A DNA stretch of 35,715 nt, taken from NCBI GenBank assembly GCA_013202525.1, contig JABMQS010000119.1:1-35715 (forward strand). The letters are read 5' to 3'. The notes under the pieces are model-generated. The model was not told the DNA's origin. It did not search any database and saw nothing but the letters and a program-made list of their open reading frames with translations. Source of the DNA: Candidatus Omnitrophota bacterium. GTDB lineage: Bacteria; Omnitrophota; Gorgyraeia; JABMRG01. The position numbers and the translations under genes are program-made. Below are positions 20,320 through 28,831 of this stretch, one piece after another. Position 1 is the stretch's first letter, and each line of letters starts with the position of its first letter.

Positions 20320-20733
20320 TTGAGGCTGTGCAGCGGGTGCCTCTTGGGCATAAGGTGCAGATATGACGGAAAGAGCAAGCCGCACAAGAAGGTCATCGAG
20401 CTATCTAAAAAAGAGACGCTCGTTCCGGTATGCCCGGAACAGTCAGGGGGCCTCCCCACCCCCAGAGAGCAGTCCGAACTCAAAGGCACAAAGGTTATAA
20501 CCAGATCCGGTAATGATGTTACCGGATATTTTGGCAAAGGGGCTAAAGAGGTCTTGAAGATAGCGAGGTTGCTTGGCGTAAAAGAGGCTATCTTAAAGCA
20601 GAGAAGCGGGGCGTGCGGAAGCGGCCAGATTTACGACGGGACCTTTTCCGGCAAGGTCGTAGCAGGCGACGGCATTACAGCAGCGCTCTTAAAACAGAAC
20701 GGCATAGCGGTTATCTCAGAAGAGGAGCTCTAG
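20320..20733 (+). CDS. DUF523 family protein
   Basis: CSGCLLGIRCRYDGKSK, VPVCPEQSGGLPTPRE, KEAILKQRSGACGSGQIYDGTFSG; TTG start. Confidence 0.9.
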   Translation: MRLCSGCLLGIRCRYDGKSKPHKKVIELSKKETLVPVCPEQSGGLPTPREQSELKGTKVITRSGNDVTGYFGKGAKEVLKIARLLGVKEAILKQRSGACGSGQIYDGTFSGKVVAGDGITAALLKQNGIAVISEEEL

Positions 20734-20736
20734 GAT

Positions 20737-21183
20737 ATGTTTCCCAGCAGACACGTCATAGTATCCCTTTCAGCAGGCGCGGCATTTGCATTTTTTACAA
20801 AGTCCTTTTATGCCGGGGCTGTTTGCTTCTTTGCCGGCGTTCTATCGGATATAGACCATATTATCGAGTATATCATCCACCATGGTTTTAAAGGGGTCTC
20901 TATTGCCAAGGTCTATGAGGCGTCCCTGCATACTATGAAGCAGGAGGGGGATCGCAAATACAACAAGGTATACCTGATCTTCCATGCAATCGAATTTGTT
21001 CTCCTTCTGTGGATAATAGCCCTCCTTACCGGCAATATTTATCTTATAGCAGCAGCCCTGGGATATTCTCTCCATATAGGGATGGACTGCGTGGGAAATC
21101 CTATGCGCGTTTGTTCCTATCTTATAACGTGGCGTGCAATCAATGACTTTGATGTCCAACGGCTTTTCAGGAAAATATCTTAA
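20737..21183 (+). CDS. Membrane protein, possibly membrane-bound metal-dependent hydrolase-like
   Basis: Multiple TM segments with histidine/aspartate motifs (VLSDIDHIIEYIIHHG; ALGYSLHIGMDCVGNP). Confidence 0.5.
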   Translation: MFPSRHVIVSLSAGAAFAFFTKSFYAGAVCFFAGVLSDIDHIIEYIIHHGFKGVSIAKVYEASLHTMKQEGDRKYNKVYLIFHAIEFVLLLWIIALLTGNIYLIAAALGYSLHIGMDCVGNPMRVCSYLITWRAINDFDVQRLFRKIS

Positions 21184-21257
21184 TAATACAGATAATCTGT
21201 GGCAAAGCCCGCCTTTTTTTTATATAATAACTTATAGCTTAATATAAAGGACGCAGT

Positions 21258-21674
21258 ATGAGAAAGATACTATTGCTGTTGATGATAATTATGCTATTTC
21301 CTGCATGGGCCCTTGCGGGAAGTGGAGTTTTTTATGAGAGTGCCTTTGGCGGATATGTGCCCGCGCCGAGAATAATCAAGCCTGCCAGCGAAGAGGTAGA
21401 CCTGACCGGGAAGAAGACCCTTGAGTTTAAATGGAGCCGGCACGAGGGCAGCAGCGTATACAGGAAGTACTACGATTTTAGGCTATACGATGGCTATAAG
21501 ATGGTCGAGTCAACATTGATATTAAAGAAGCGCGTAGACCCCAGCCTGGACCATGTTGACCTGGATGCCGCACTTTTTAAAACCGGCAATGTGTATACGT
21601 GGGGTTTGAGGCAGGTCTACAGGGGCAATAAGAGCAGGCAGGTCCACTACCCGTTTAAGGTGATAAGGAAATGA
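21258..21674 (+). CDS. Small secreted protein of unknown function
   Basis: Signal peptide MRKILLLLMIIMLFPAWALAG; Fn3-like sequence (LEFKWSRHEGSSVYRKYYDFRLYDG ... YTWGLRQVYRG). Confidence 0.6.
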   Translation: MRKILLLLMIIMLFPAWALAGSGVFYESAFGGYVPAPRIIKPASEEVDLTGKKTLEFKWSRHEGSSVYRKYYDFRLYDGYKMVESTLILKKRVDPSLDHVDLDAALFKTGNVYTWGLRQVYRGNKSRQVHYPFKVIRK

Positions 21675-23533
21675 GCCAGAATCTAAAGAGAGAACTGAGC
21701 CTGATAGATGTATTCTGCATTGCGTCAGGCGCGATGATAAGTTCAGGCCTGTTTATATTGCCCGGTATAGCCTTTGCCAAGGCCGGCCCGGCCGCGATAT
21801 TCTCGTATATGCTGGCAGGCATTCTTATACTGCCGGCGGTTCTCTCCAAGGCAGAGCTTGCGACTGCCATGCCCAAAGCAGGGGGGACTTACTTTTTTAT
21901 TGAAAGAAGCATGGGGGCCCTGCCCGGTACCATAGGCGGCCTTGCCAGCTGGTTTTCTCTGAGCTTTAAGAGTGCCTTTGCGTTGGTCGGTATTGGCATA
22001 TTTGCTACTCTCATAAACCCGGCCATTACCCAGGTGCAGATAAAGTTTATTGCAGTGGCATTCTGCCTCTTCTTTATGTTCTTGAATATAGCAGGCGTGA
22101 AGGAGGTCGGAAGATTCCAGGTTTGGACGGTTGCAGTACTTATCTGCATACTCCTTTTCTATGTCTTTCGCGGTTTTTTCCATGTCCAGCCGGAGAGGTT
22201 TGTGCCGTTTATGCCTTTTGGCGCGGGTTCGGTCCTTGCGACAGCGGGTCTTGTCTTTGTATCATTCGGAGGCCTTACCAAGGTATGTTGTGTCGCCGAG
22301 GAGGTCAAGAACCCGGGACGCAATATACCTCTGGGCATGTTTCTTGCGCTCGCCGTTGTGGTGGCCCTGTATGCAGCAACGGTCTTTGTTACGGTGGGCC
22401 TGCTTAATTCAGCACAGCTTTCATCTTCGCTGACGCCGATCTCAACAGGGGCCGGAAGCTTCATGGGCAGATTGGGTATTATTGTAATGGCAGGGGCAGC
22501 CCTTCTGGCTTTTGTCTCCACGGCAAACGCGGGCATATTGACCGCATCGCGTGACTCCATGGCCATGAGCCGAGACAGCCTCCTGCCGGGGATTTTCCAC
22601 CGCATACATAAGAGATTCAAGACACCATCTGTCTCCATAGTCTTTACAGCGGCCTTTATGATAATGGTCATATTATTCTTAAGTCTGGAGGATCTGGTCA
22701 AGACAGCATCCGCGCTTATGCTCCTTTTATTCCTGCTTGTCAATGTCTCCTTGATCGTGATGCGTGAAAGCAGGATACAGAATTATAAGCCCAAGTTCCA
22801 CTGCCCTCTATACCCCTGGATCCAGATCGCGGGTATTGCCGGTTATAGCTTTCTTATATTTATGATGGGGAAGAAGCCCCTTATAATAACGAGTCTTTTC
22901 GTTCTGGGTGCAACGGTCTGGTATTTTATCTACGCAAAGAAAAGGGTCAGGCGTCAGGCAGCTTTAGTCCATGTGGTCGAAAGGCTCACAGCCAAGGAGC
23001 TTATCGATGCCACCCTTCCCGATGAGCTTAGAGAGATCGTCATAGAACGCGATGAGATCATAGAGGATAGGTTTGATCAGCTTATCAGCAACAGCCAGAT
23101 ATTGGATCTAAGGGGCTCGATGACTATGGAGGAGTTCTTCAAAAAGGCATCTGAGTCGCTTGGGCAGACAATGGCTGTTGACCCCGCTTCTGTAAAAGAG
23201 CTATTGGAAAAAAGAGAGAAGGAGTCGAGCACAGTCCTTAGAGAAGGCCTGGCCATACCACACATTATTGTTGAAGGAAACGGAAAGTTTAAGATACTCC
23301 TTGCGCGGTGCAAAGACGGGGTTGAATTTCCAGGCATTAAAACAAAAGTGCATGTTATATTTATACTTGCCGGTTCAAAGGATGAGAGGAATCTTCATCT
23401 AAGAGTCCTTGCGGCGATAGCCGAGATCGTCCAGGCAAAGGATTTTGATAAGAAGTGGTTAAGCGCGCGCAACACAGAAGAGCTGCGCCACCTTATCCTG
23501 CTTGCCGAAAGAAAGCGTTTCTTCGGTAAGTAG
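21671..23533 (+). CDS. APC-family amino acid permease with C-terminal PTS EIIA type-2-like domain
   Basis: N-terminus: FCIASGAMISSGLFILPGIAFAKAGPAAIFSYMLAGILILPAVLSKAELATAMPKAGGTYFFIERSMG. C-terminus: LLEKREKESSTVLREGLAIPHIIVEGNGKFKILLARCKDGVEFPG...VHVIFILAGSKDERNLHLRVLAAIAEIV. Confidence 0.88.
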   Translation: MSQNLKRELSLIDVFCIASGAMISSGLFILPGIAFAKAGPAAIFSYMLAGILILPAVLSKAELATAMPKAGGTYFFIERSMGALPGTIGGLASWFSLSFKSAFALVGIGIFATLINPAITQVQIKFIAVAFCLFFMFLNIAGVKEVGRFQVWTVAVLICILLFYVFRGFFHVQPERFVPFMPFGAGSVLATAGLVFVSFGGLTKVCCVAEEVKNPGRNIPLGMFLALAVVVALYAATVFVTVGLLNSAQLSSSLTPISTGAGSFMGRLGIIVMAGAALLAFVSTANAGILTASRDSMAMSRDSLLPGIFHRIHKRFKTPSVSIVFTAAFMIMVILFLSLEDLVKTASALMLLLFLLVNVSLIVMRESRIQNYKPKFHCPLYPWIQIAGIAGYSFLIFMMGKKPLIITSLFVLGATVWYFIYAKKRVRRQAALVHVVERLTAKELIDATLPDELREIVIERDEIIEDRFDQLISNSQILDLRGSMTMEEFFKKASESLGQTMAVDPASVKELLEKREKESSTVLREGLAIPHIIVEGNGKFKILLARCKDGVEFPGIKTKVHVIFILAGSKDERNLHLRVLAAIAEIVQAKDFDKKWLSARNTEELRHLILLAERKRFFGK

Positions 23534-23585
23534 CATATTCCCCACCAGTTACTCTTTATATTTTCTACTTGAAGAAATTATAGAG

Positions 23586-23622
23586 ATCCTTCGGAGACTC
23601 CCATTTGTCGTCTCCTCAGGAT
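23586..23622. repeat. Hairpin downstream of the APC-EIIA gene
   Basis: ATCCT-tc-GGAGAC ... GTCTCC-tc-AGGAT. Confidence 0.7.
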
Positions 23623-23680
23623 AAAATCTCCACTATAAAATTTACACTCCCTTCGGTCACGTAAATTTTGTGGAGATTTT
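23623..23680. repeat. Large hairpin upstream of fur
   Basis: AAAATCTCCAC-TAT-AAAATTTAC / GTAAATTTTGTGGAGATTTT: 20 paired bases with a 3-nt bulge and 15-nt loop. Confidence 0.85.
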
Positions 23681-23682
23681 AC

Positions 23683-23710
23683 TTGACATATCCGAAATAA
23701 CCCTTATAAT
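23683..23710 (+). promoter_or_regulatory. Putative promoter of the fur-feo operon
   Basis: TTGACA (23683-23688), 16 bp, TATAAT (23705-23710). Confidence 0.8.
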
Positions 23711-23728
23711 TGAGAATAAGTCTCAATT
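23708..23728. promoter_or_regulatory. Putative Fur-family operator (Fur box-like)
   Basis: Perfect palindromic arms AATTGAGA-ATAAG-TCTCAATT overlapping the -10. Confidence 0.75.
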
Positions 23729-23752
23729 ACAATAATTATTACAGGAAGAGCT

Positions 23753-24187
23753 ATGGAAGATAATAAGGATATATTCAAGAGCTTCTTGAAGAAGAGGGGC
23801 AGTAAGTGGACCCCGGAGAGAAAGGCCATATTCGATGTGGTCCGTTCTATGCGCTTCCATTTTGAGGCAGATGAATTATTCTTCAGGCTCAGACAGCGTA
23901 AGAGCAAGATCTCAAAAGGCTCTGTATACCGCACCATAAAGCTTTTGGAGGCGGCGGATATCATAAGGCCGGTGATCTTTACCGAAAGACACACGCATTA
24001 TGAGAATATCCTGGGGCGTAAGCACCATAGCCACCTCATCTGCAGGAAGTGTGGCAGGATAATAGAGTTTTTCAGGCCCGAGATATCCGACGGCCTGAAG
24101 AAGGCCTACAGAGAATACGGTTTTAAGGAGATAGACCATAAGGTGGAAGCCACAGGTCTTTGCAGGAAATGTCAAAAGAAAAAATAA
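23753..24187 (+). CDS. fur: Fur family transcriptional regulator
   Basis: KWTPERKAIFDVVRSMRFHFEADELFFRLRQRKSKISKGSVYRTIKLLEAADII and HHSHLICRKCGRIIEF ... GLCRKCQKKK. Confidence 0.92.
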   Translation: MEDNKDIFKSFLKKRGSKWTPERKAIFDVVRSMRFHFEADELFFRLRQRKSKISKGSVYRTIKLLEAADIIRPVIFTERHTHYENILGRKHHSHLICRKCGRIIEFFRPEISDGLKKAYREYGFKEIDHKVEATGLCRKCQKKK

Positions 24188-24417
24188 AGACGATTGCGGA
24201 TATGATGCCCAAAGAGAAGGGCAGGGTGCTTAAGATCTCAGGTAAGGCACAGCTGCGCAGGAGACTGCTCGATATGGGTATCCTGCCCGGAGCATTAGTT
24301 GAGATGGTTAGGCACGCGCCTTTAGGCGACCCAATAGATTTAAAGATAAAGGGGTATCACCTCTCTTTAAGGAAATCCGAGGCAGCGCACATTACCATAA
24401 AGAAGGCAGGATCATAG
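24169..24417 (+). CDS. feoA: FeoA domain protein
   Basis: RRRLLDMGILPGALVEMVRHAPLGDPIDLKIKGYHLSLRKSEAAHI. Start overlaps the fur stop. Confidence 0.9.
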   Translation: MSKEKIKTIADMMPKEKGRVLKISGKAQLRRRLLDMGILPGALVEMVRHAPLGDPIDLKIKGYHLSLRKSEAAHITIKKAGS

Positions 24418-24420
24418 GCA

Positions 24421-26718
24421 ATGGCTCGAAAAAGAATAAGGCTTACTGAGGCAGACCCGGGCGCAGAGCTTCTTTTAGTTTCAATAGAAGGCGGGCAAGG
24501 CCTTGCCAAGAAGCTTACCGATATGGGCCTTATACCGGGTGAAAGAATAAGGAAGCTCGAACATTCCGGAAAAGGCCCTGTCATGCTGATTGTAAAAGGC
24601 TCAAAGCTTGCCCTTGGGCGCGGCATGGCAGATAAGGTGATAGTGGCAGAAGAGTATATTAAGAAGACCATTACTGTAGCCATAGCCGGCAATCCCAATG
24701 CCGGAAAGACCAGTATCTTCAACAACCTTACCGGCGCAAGACAGCATGTAGGTAATTATCCCGGCGTCACAGTCGAAAGGAAAGAGGGCATAGCCTCTTA
24801 TAAGGATTATGAGATAAAGGTCGTGGATCTGCCCGGGGCATACAGCCTTACCGCCTATTCACTCGATGAGATGGTGGCGCGCAAGTTTGTGATAGAGGAA
24901 AAGCCCGACCTGATCGTCGATATAGTAGATGCCTCAAACCTTGAGCGAAACCTCTACCTTGCAACACAGTTTATGGAGCTTGAGCTGCCCATGGTCCTGG
25001 TGCTCAATATGAGTGATGTTGCCAAGAACATTGGCCAGGATATAGACGAGAAGGCGCTCTCCGAGCTTCTTGGCATGAGAGTGGTTTCGACCGTTGGCAA
25101 CAAAAACATCGGCACAACCCAACTGCTTGAGACAATAGTCCAGGCCTACGAGAACAGGACCAGGCACAGGAGGGTTGCGGTCAACTACGGAAGAGAGGTA
25201 GAAGAAGAGATAACAAAGATCCACAACCTGTTGGCTGAAGAGACAGAGGTTTATCAGCGCTACCCCCTTAGATGGCTTGTGCTTAAGCTTCTTGAAGAGG
25301 ACAGGGAGGTGCATGAATATATTAAGGGCCTGCCGGATTCAGAGAAGATCATCGGACAGACAGAGAAGAGCAGGGCTCACCTGAAGAGTATCTTTGCTGA
25401 TGAGACGGAGACGGTCCTTGCGGACAGGCGTTATGGTTTTATAAGCGGCACACTGAAGGAGACGGTAGGCCATACTGCAGAGGCGCATATCAGGCTCTCC
25501 GATAAGATAGACAAGGTTGTGGCAAACAGGGTGGCCGGCATCCCTATATTTCTTGGTATTATGTGGCTTATGTTCAAGGCGATATTTACACTCAGTGAGC
25601 CGATGATGGCCTGGATAGAGAAGGCCCAGAGCTGGCTGGCTGTTACTGCAACGTCTGTCTTGCCGCAAGATAGTATTTTAGAAGGGCTTGTTGTGGACGG
25701 TATCATAGGAGGCGTTGGAAGCGTCCTTGTCTTTGTGCCTATAATATTCCTTCTGTTTTTCTGTATATCGCTGCTTGAAGACTCCGGCTACATGGCGCGC
25801 ATTGCATTCATAGTCGACAGGTTTATGCACAAGATAGGCCTGCACGGCAGAAGCTTTATACCCATGCTCCTTGGCTTTGGCTGTAATGTTCCGGCCATAA
25901 TGGCAACAAGGGTCATAGAGTCCAGAAAAGATAGGCTCACCACGATACTGATAAACCCGTTTATGAGCTGCGGGGCAAGGCTTCCGGTCTATGTGCTTTT
26001 TATAGGCGCTTTTTTCAGGAAAGAGATCGCCGGCAATGTCTTATTCTCCATATATCTGGTGGGTTTTGTTATGGCGGTGATCGTAGCAAAACTCCTGAGA
26101 AGGTTTGTATTTACCGGGCCTTCTGCCCCTTTTGTTATGGAGCTGCCGCCTTACAGGATGCCTACCATAAAGGCCCTCTTTATACACGTGTGGGAGAGGG
26201 GCTGGCTCTATCTAAAGAAGGCAGGCACGGTTATATTCATAGGCTGCCTCATAGTCTGGTTTTTGAGTAGTTTTCCCCTGAGCGCAGAGGGAGATTTAAA
26301 TAAGAGTTATGTGGCAAAGATAGGAAAGACCATAGAGCCCATTGTAAGGCCTTTGGGTTTTGACTGGAAGGTGGCAACAGCGCTTGTCAGCGGTGTAGTG
26401 GCAAAGGAGATCGTGGTTGGGACACTCGGTGTCTTATATAAGACAGAAGAGCAGGAGAAGGGAGAGGAGTCTGTAGGCTTAAGAAAGGCATTACAGCAGG
26501 ACAGCTATCCCGACGGCAGCAAGGTCTTTAGTCCGCTTATGGCATATGCCCTTATGCTCTTTGTGCTTTTATATATTCCATGCTTAGCCACATTTGCAGT
26601 GATACGGAAAGAGGCAGGCTCATGGGGTTGGGCCTTCTTCAGTCTGGGCTATTCGACTGCCCTGGCCTGGTCTGTCGCCTTTGTAGTCTATCAAGGCGGC
26701 AGACTGCTCGGGTTGTAG
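24421..26718 (+). CDS. feoB: Ferrous iron transporter FeoB with N-terminal FeoA domain
   Basis: N-terminal FeoA-like KKLTDMGLIPGERIRKLEH, then GNPNAGKTSIFNNLTGARQHVGNYPGVTVERKEG, DLPGAYSL, GFGCNVPAIMATRVIESRKDRL and NPFMSCGARLPVYVLF. Confidence 0.95.
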   Translation: MARKRIRLTEADPGAELLLVSIEGGQGLAKKLTDMGLIPGERIRKLEHSGKGPVMLIVKGSKLALGRGMADKVIVAEEYIKKTITVAIAGNPNAGKTSIFNNLTGARQHVGNYPGVTVERKEGIASYKDYEIKVVDLPGAYSLTAYSLDEMVARKFVIEEKPDLIVDIVDASNLERNLYLATQFMELELPMVLVLNMSDVAKNIGQDIDEKALSELLGMRVVSTVGNKNIGTTQLLETIVQAYENRTRHRRVAVNYGREVEEEITKIHNLLAEETEVYQRYPLRWLVLKLLEEDREVHEYIKGLPDSEKIIGQTEKSRAHLKSIFADETETVLADRRYGFISGTLKETVGHTAEAHIRLSDKIDKVVANRVAGIPIFLGIMWLMFKAIFTLSEPMMAWIEKAQSWLAVTATSVLPQDSILEGLVVDGIIGGVGSVLVFVPIIFLLFFCISLLEDSGYMARIAFIVDRFMHKIGLHGRSFIPMLLGFGCNVPAIMATRVIESRKDRLTTILINPFMSCGARLPVYVLFIGAFFRKEIAGNVLFSIYLVGFVMAVIVAKLLRRFVFTGPSAPFVMELPPYRMPTIKALFIHVWERGWLYLKKAGTVIFIGCLIVWFLSSFPLSAEGDLNKSYVAKIGKTIEPIVRPLGFDWKVATALVSGVVAKEIVVGTLGVLYKTEEQEKGEESVGLRKALQQDSYPDGSKVFSPLMAYALMLFVLLYIPCLATFAVIRKEAGSWGWAFFSLGYSTALAWSVAFVVYQGGRLLGL

Positions 26719-26813
26719 GAGCCGCCTCCGGCGGCGAACAAATAGTTTACTACCTGGATAGGCGGGACTTTCCAGTCCCGCATACCGAAGCAATCCAGAA
26801 AGAGAGGTTACGC

Positions 26814-26963
26814 ATGAAGGAGAAGATTCAGGTATTTAAGATGAAAAACAGAAAAGGTTACGCTGCTATATGCTGCAGCCACCTGACAGAGGGCAAGACC
26901 CCTCAGCTGGCACGTGACAGGATGGAAAAGGCCCTGCGCAGAAAGCGTAAGAGGAAGGCTTAA
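26814..26963 (+). CDS. Small basic protein, 49 aa, unknown function
   Basis: MKEKIQVFKMKNRKGYAAICCSHLTEGKTPQLARDRMEKALRRKRKRKA with agagagg upstream. The longer ORF from 26580 overlaps feoB. Confidence 0.5.
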   Translation: MKEKIQVFKMKNRKGYAAICCSHLTEGKTPQLARDRMEKALRRKRKRKA

Positions 26964-27090
26964 CCCGTTATTAGCTAAAGAAGAAAAAATCTTACAAAAA
27001 ACACCCTCCCGCCCTTGAAAATCCCTGATTATAGGGCATACTTATATTACTATCCCTACTGCCAAATACACGTTTATCTAAAGGTGGAGT

Positions 27091-28038
27091 ATGTTTAAAA
27101 GACTACTAACACTAATAATTAGCGTTAATCTACTTATAACTAGTGCAGGGGTCTACCCTGCGTCCTCAGTGAAGGAGTCTGCCTAAAGGCCTTTGGCAAC
27201 AGGCCTGATGGACAAAGACGAACTCGCATTGAACATGCTCACCTATGGCAAGAGCCAAGGAGAAGCCAACGAAGCGGGAAAAGAATATGCTCAAAGCCAG
27301 CGCCTTCTTGCTGCAATATGCAGCTATTGCAACATAGTTTATAACGTACAACGGGATACAGGAACTTCTGGCTTGTCACATGGCATATGTGCTAAATGTT
27401 TTATAGAAATGATGGGAGAAGACAAAGCGCTGAAGTTTGCAAGTAGGGAAGAGATTAACGAGCAGGCAAGAAAGAGAGCCTTTATCGAAGCACTCATGGG
27501 CAGTAGGCCCTCTGATGCGGTTTCTTCAGATACCCCATCTGCCCCCAAGGCACATTCTAGCGGAAATCAAGATTTAGCAGATGAAAAAGCTGCAGAGCTA
27601 GCTTCAGGCCTGATAGATAAACATGAGATCGCCCTAATCAAGCTAACCTATAGCATGGATGGAGCAGAGTCGAACAAGGTGGTAAAAGAATATGCCAAGG
27701 AGCATAAGCTTCTTATTCAAAAGTGCAGTACATGCAACATGATTTTAGGAATAGACTATGATGCTGAAGCCTCGGTGGGCGCGTCGCATGGCACTTGCTT
27801 AAAGTGCTTATCAAAGCAACTGCCATGGGAAACGATCTTAAAACATTACAGCGCAGAAGAGATCGAGGATCAGGAAAGAAAGAGAGCCTTTATCGAAGCA
27901 TTCATGGGCAGCAGGCCTGACGGCAAATCACCGCCTTCAAAGGCCGCTTCTACAGGCGCAGAAACTCAAACCGCACCAGTATCAGCAGAATATGGAGAGC
28001 AGGTACTCTGCCAGAAGGCAATAGACTTTTCCGCTTAA
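27091..28038 (+). pseudogene. Secreted two-repeat cysteine-motif protein interrupted by an in-frame TAA (27184-27186)
   Basis: ATG at 27091 with RBS ggtggag encodes MFKRLLTLIISVNLLITSAGVYPASSVKESA, then TAA, then the open frame continues in phase through two homologous repeats (CSYCNIVY...SHGICAKC and CSTCNMIL...SHGTCLKC). Confidence 0.65.
27468..27917. repeat. Internal direct duplication in the cysteine-motif gene
   Basis: AAGAAAGAGAGCCTTTATCGAAGCA(c/t)TCATGGGCAG(t/c)AGGCC at 27468-27509 and 27876-27917, 408 nt (136 codons) apart. Confidence 0.85.
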
Positions 28039-28117
28039 TATACCCACCAATCATTACCTTTTTACCTTGAAAACACCCCCTCTATAGGCGTAGAATAGGT
28101 GTAAATAGGAGGAGGAA

Positions 28118-28408
28118 ATGAGGAAGCTGTTTATTATTACCATTTTAACCGGTGTATTTCTTATGGCATTCACGAACTGTTCTTATTCCGAAGATATCAG
28201 CCCACGCGATGAAAAGATATTGCAAAAATGGGAACAGCAGCAGGAAAGATTCGATAAGATTTTGACTAAATGGGAACAGCAACAAGAGCAATATGATGAA
28301 ATATTGAAAGAATCACAGAGGCAGCAGGAAGAATTTAACAAACAACAGGCAGAATCCCAGGAAAAATATGATGAGTTGCTAAAGCAGAGTAGCCTGCTCA
28401 AAGATTAA
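28118..28408 (+). CDS. Small secreted/lipoprotein-like coiled-coil protein with 14-residue repeats
   Basis: Signal peptide ending near FTNC; KILQKWEQQQERFD / KILTKWEQQQEQYD / EILKESQRQQEEFN repeats. RBS aggaggagg. Confidence 0.7.
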   Translation: MRKLFIITILTGVFLMAFTNCSYSEDISPRDEKILQKWEQQQERFDKILTKWEQQQEQYDEILKESQRQQEEFNKQQAESQEKYDELLKQSSLLKD

Positions 28409-28464
28409 AGAATGGGTTCAAGCGGACGCCAAAAGCAGACATAAGAAGAGAGCCAAGCATACAG

Positions 28465-28490
28465 CCCCAGCTTAACCGCTGGGGTTTTTT
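28465..28490 (+). terminator. Intrinsic terminator
   Basis: CCCCAGC-ttaacc-GCTGGGG-TTTTTT. Confidence 0.9.
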
Positions 28491-28510
28491 AGCAAAGCTT
28501 GAAAAATTAC

Positions 28511-28560
28511 TTGACATGCAGATGTATAGGTTGTATATTGTATATACAATAATATATACA
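28511..28560 (+). promoter_or_regulatory. Toxin-antitoxin promoter and palindromic operator
   Basis: TTGACA (28511-28516), 17 bp, TATATT (28534-28539). Perfect 14-bp palindrome ATTGTATATACAAT (28537-28550) and a further TATATACA half-site. Confidence 0.75.
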
Positions 28561-28570
28561 AATTAATACT

Positions 28571-28831
28571 ATGAAAGATATTAAGTGGAATATAGTCAAA
28601 AGCGAGAGGTTAAAAAGAGCAAGAGGGGTGTCTTTCGAGGAAATTCTATCAGGAACTCTTGTCGCAGTTAAGAAACACCCAAAAAGAAAGAATCAAGACA
28701 TAATGATTATCAGATATAAACGGTACTTGTGGATAGTGCCATACATAGAGGATAAAGATTATATATTTTTAAAGACATTGTATCCAAGCAGGAAGTATAC
28801 TAAGATCTATAAGGAGGATCTATTGAAATGA
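28571..28831 (+). CDS. BrnT-like (RelE-superfamily-type) toxin
   Basis: MKDIKWNIVKSERLKRARGVSFEEILSGTLVAVKKHPKRKNQDIMIIRYKRYLWIVPYIEDKDYIFLKTLYPSRKYTKIY. Overlaps a small antitoxin gene by 4 nt. Confidence 0.75.
   Translation: MKDIKWNIVKSERLKRARGVSFEEILSGTLVAVKKHPKRKNQDIMIIRYKRYLWIVPYIEDKDYIFLKTLYPSRKYTKIYKEDLLK

Noticed and set aside
22159-22743. Minus-strand 194-aa ORF opposite the permease
   Set aside because: Antisense shadow ORF; no family features.
26580-26813. N-terminal part of the 127-aa ORF 26580-26963
   Set aside because: Overlaps the feoB C-terminus out of frame and runs through hairpin repeats (GCCGCC-TCC-GGCGGC, GCGGGACT-TTCC-AGTCCCGC); only the 49-aa ORF from 26814 looks plausible.
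27081-27190. Reading the 31-aa ORF 27091-27186 as a regulatory leader peptide
   Set aside because: It is a typical secretion signal in the same frame as the downstream protein, so interruption of one gene is the simpler reading.
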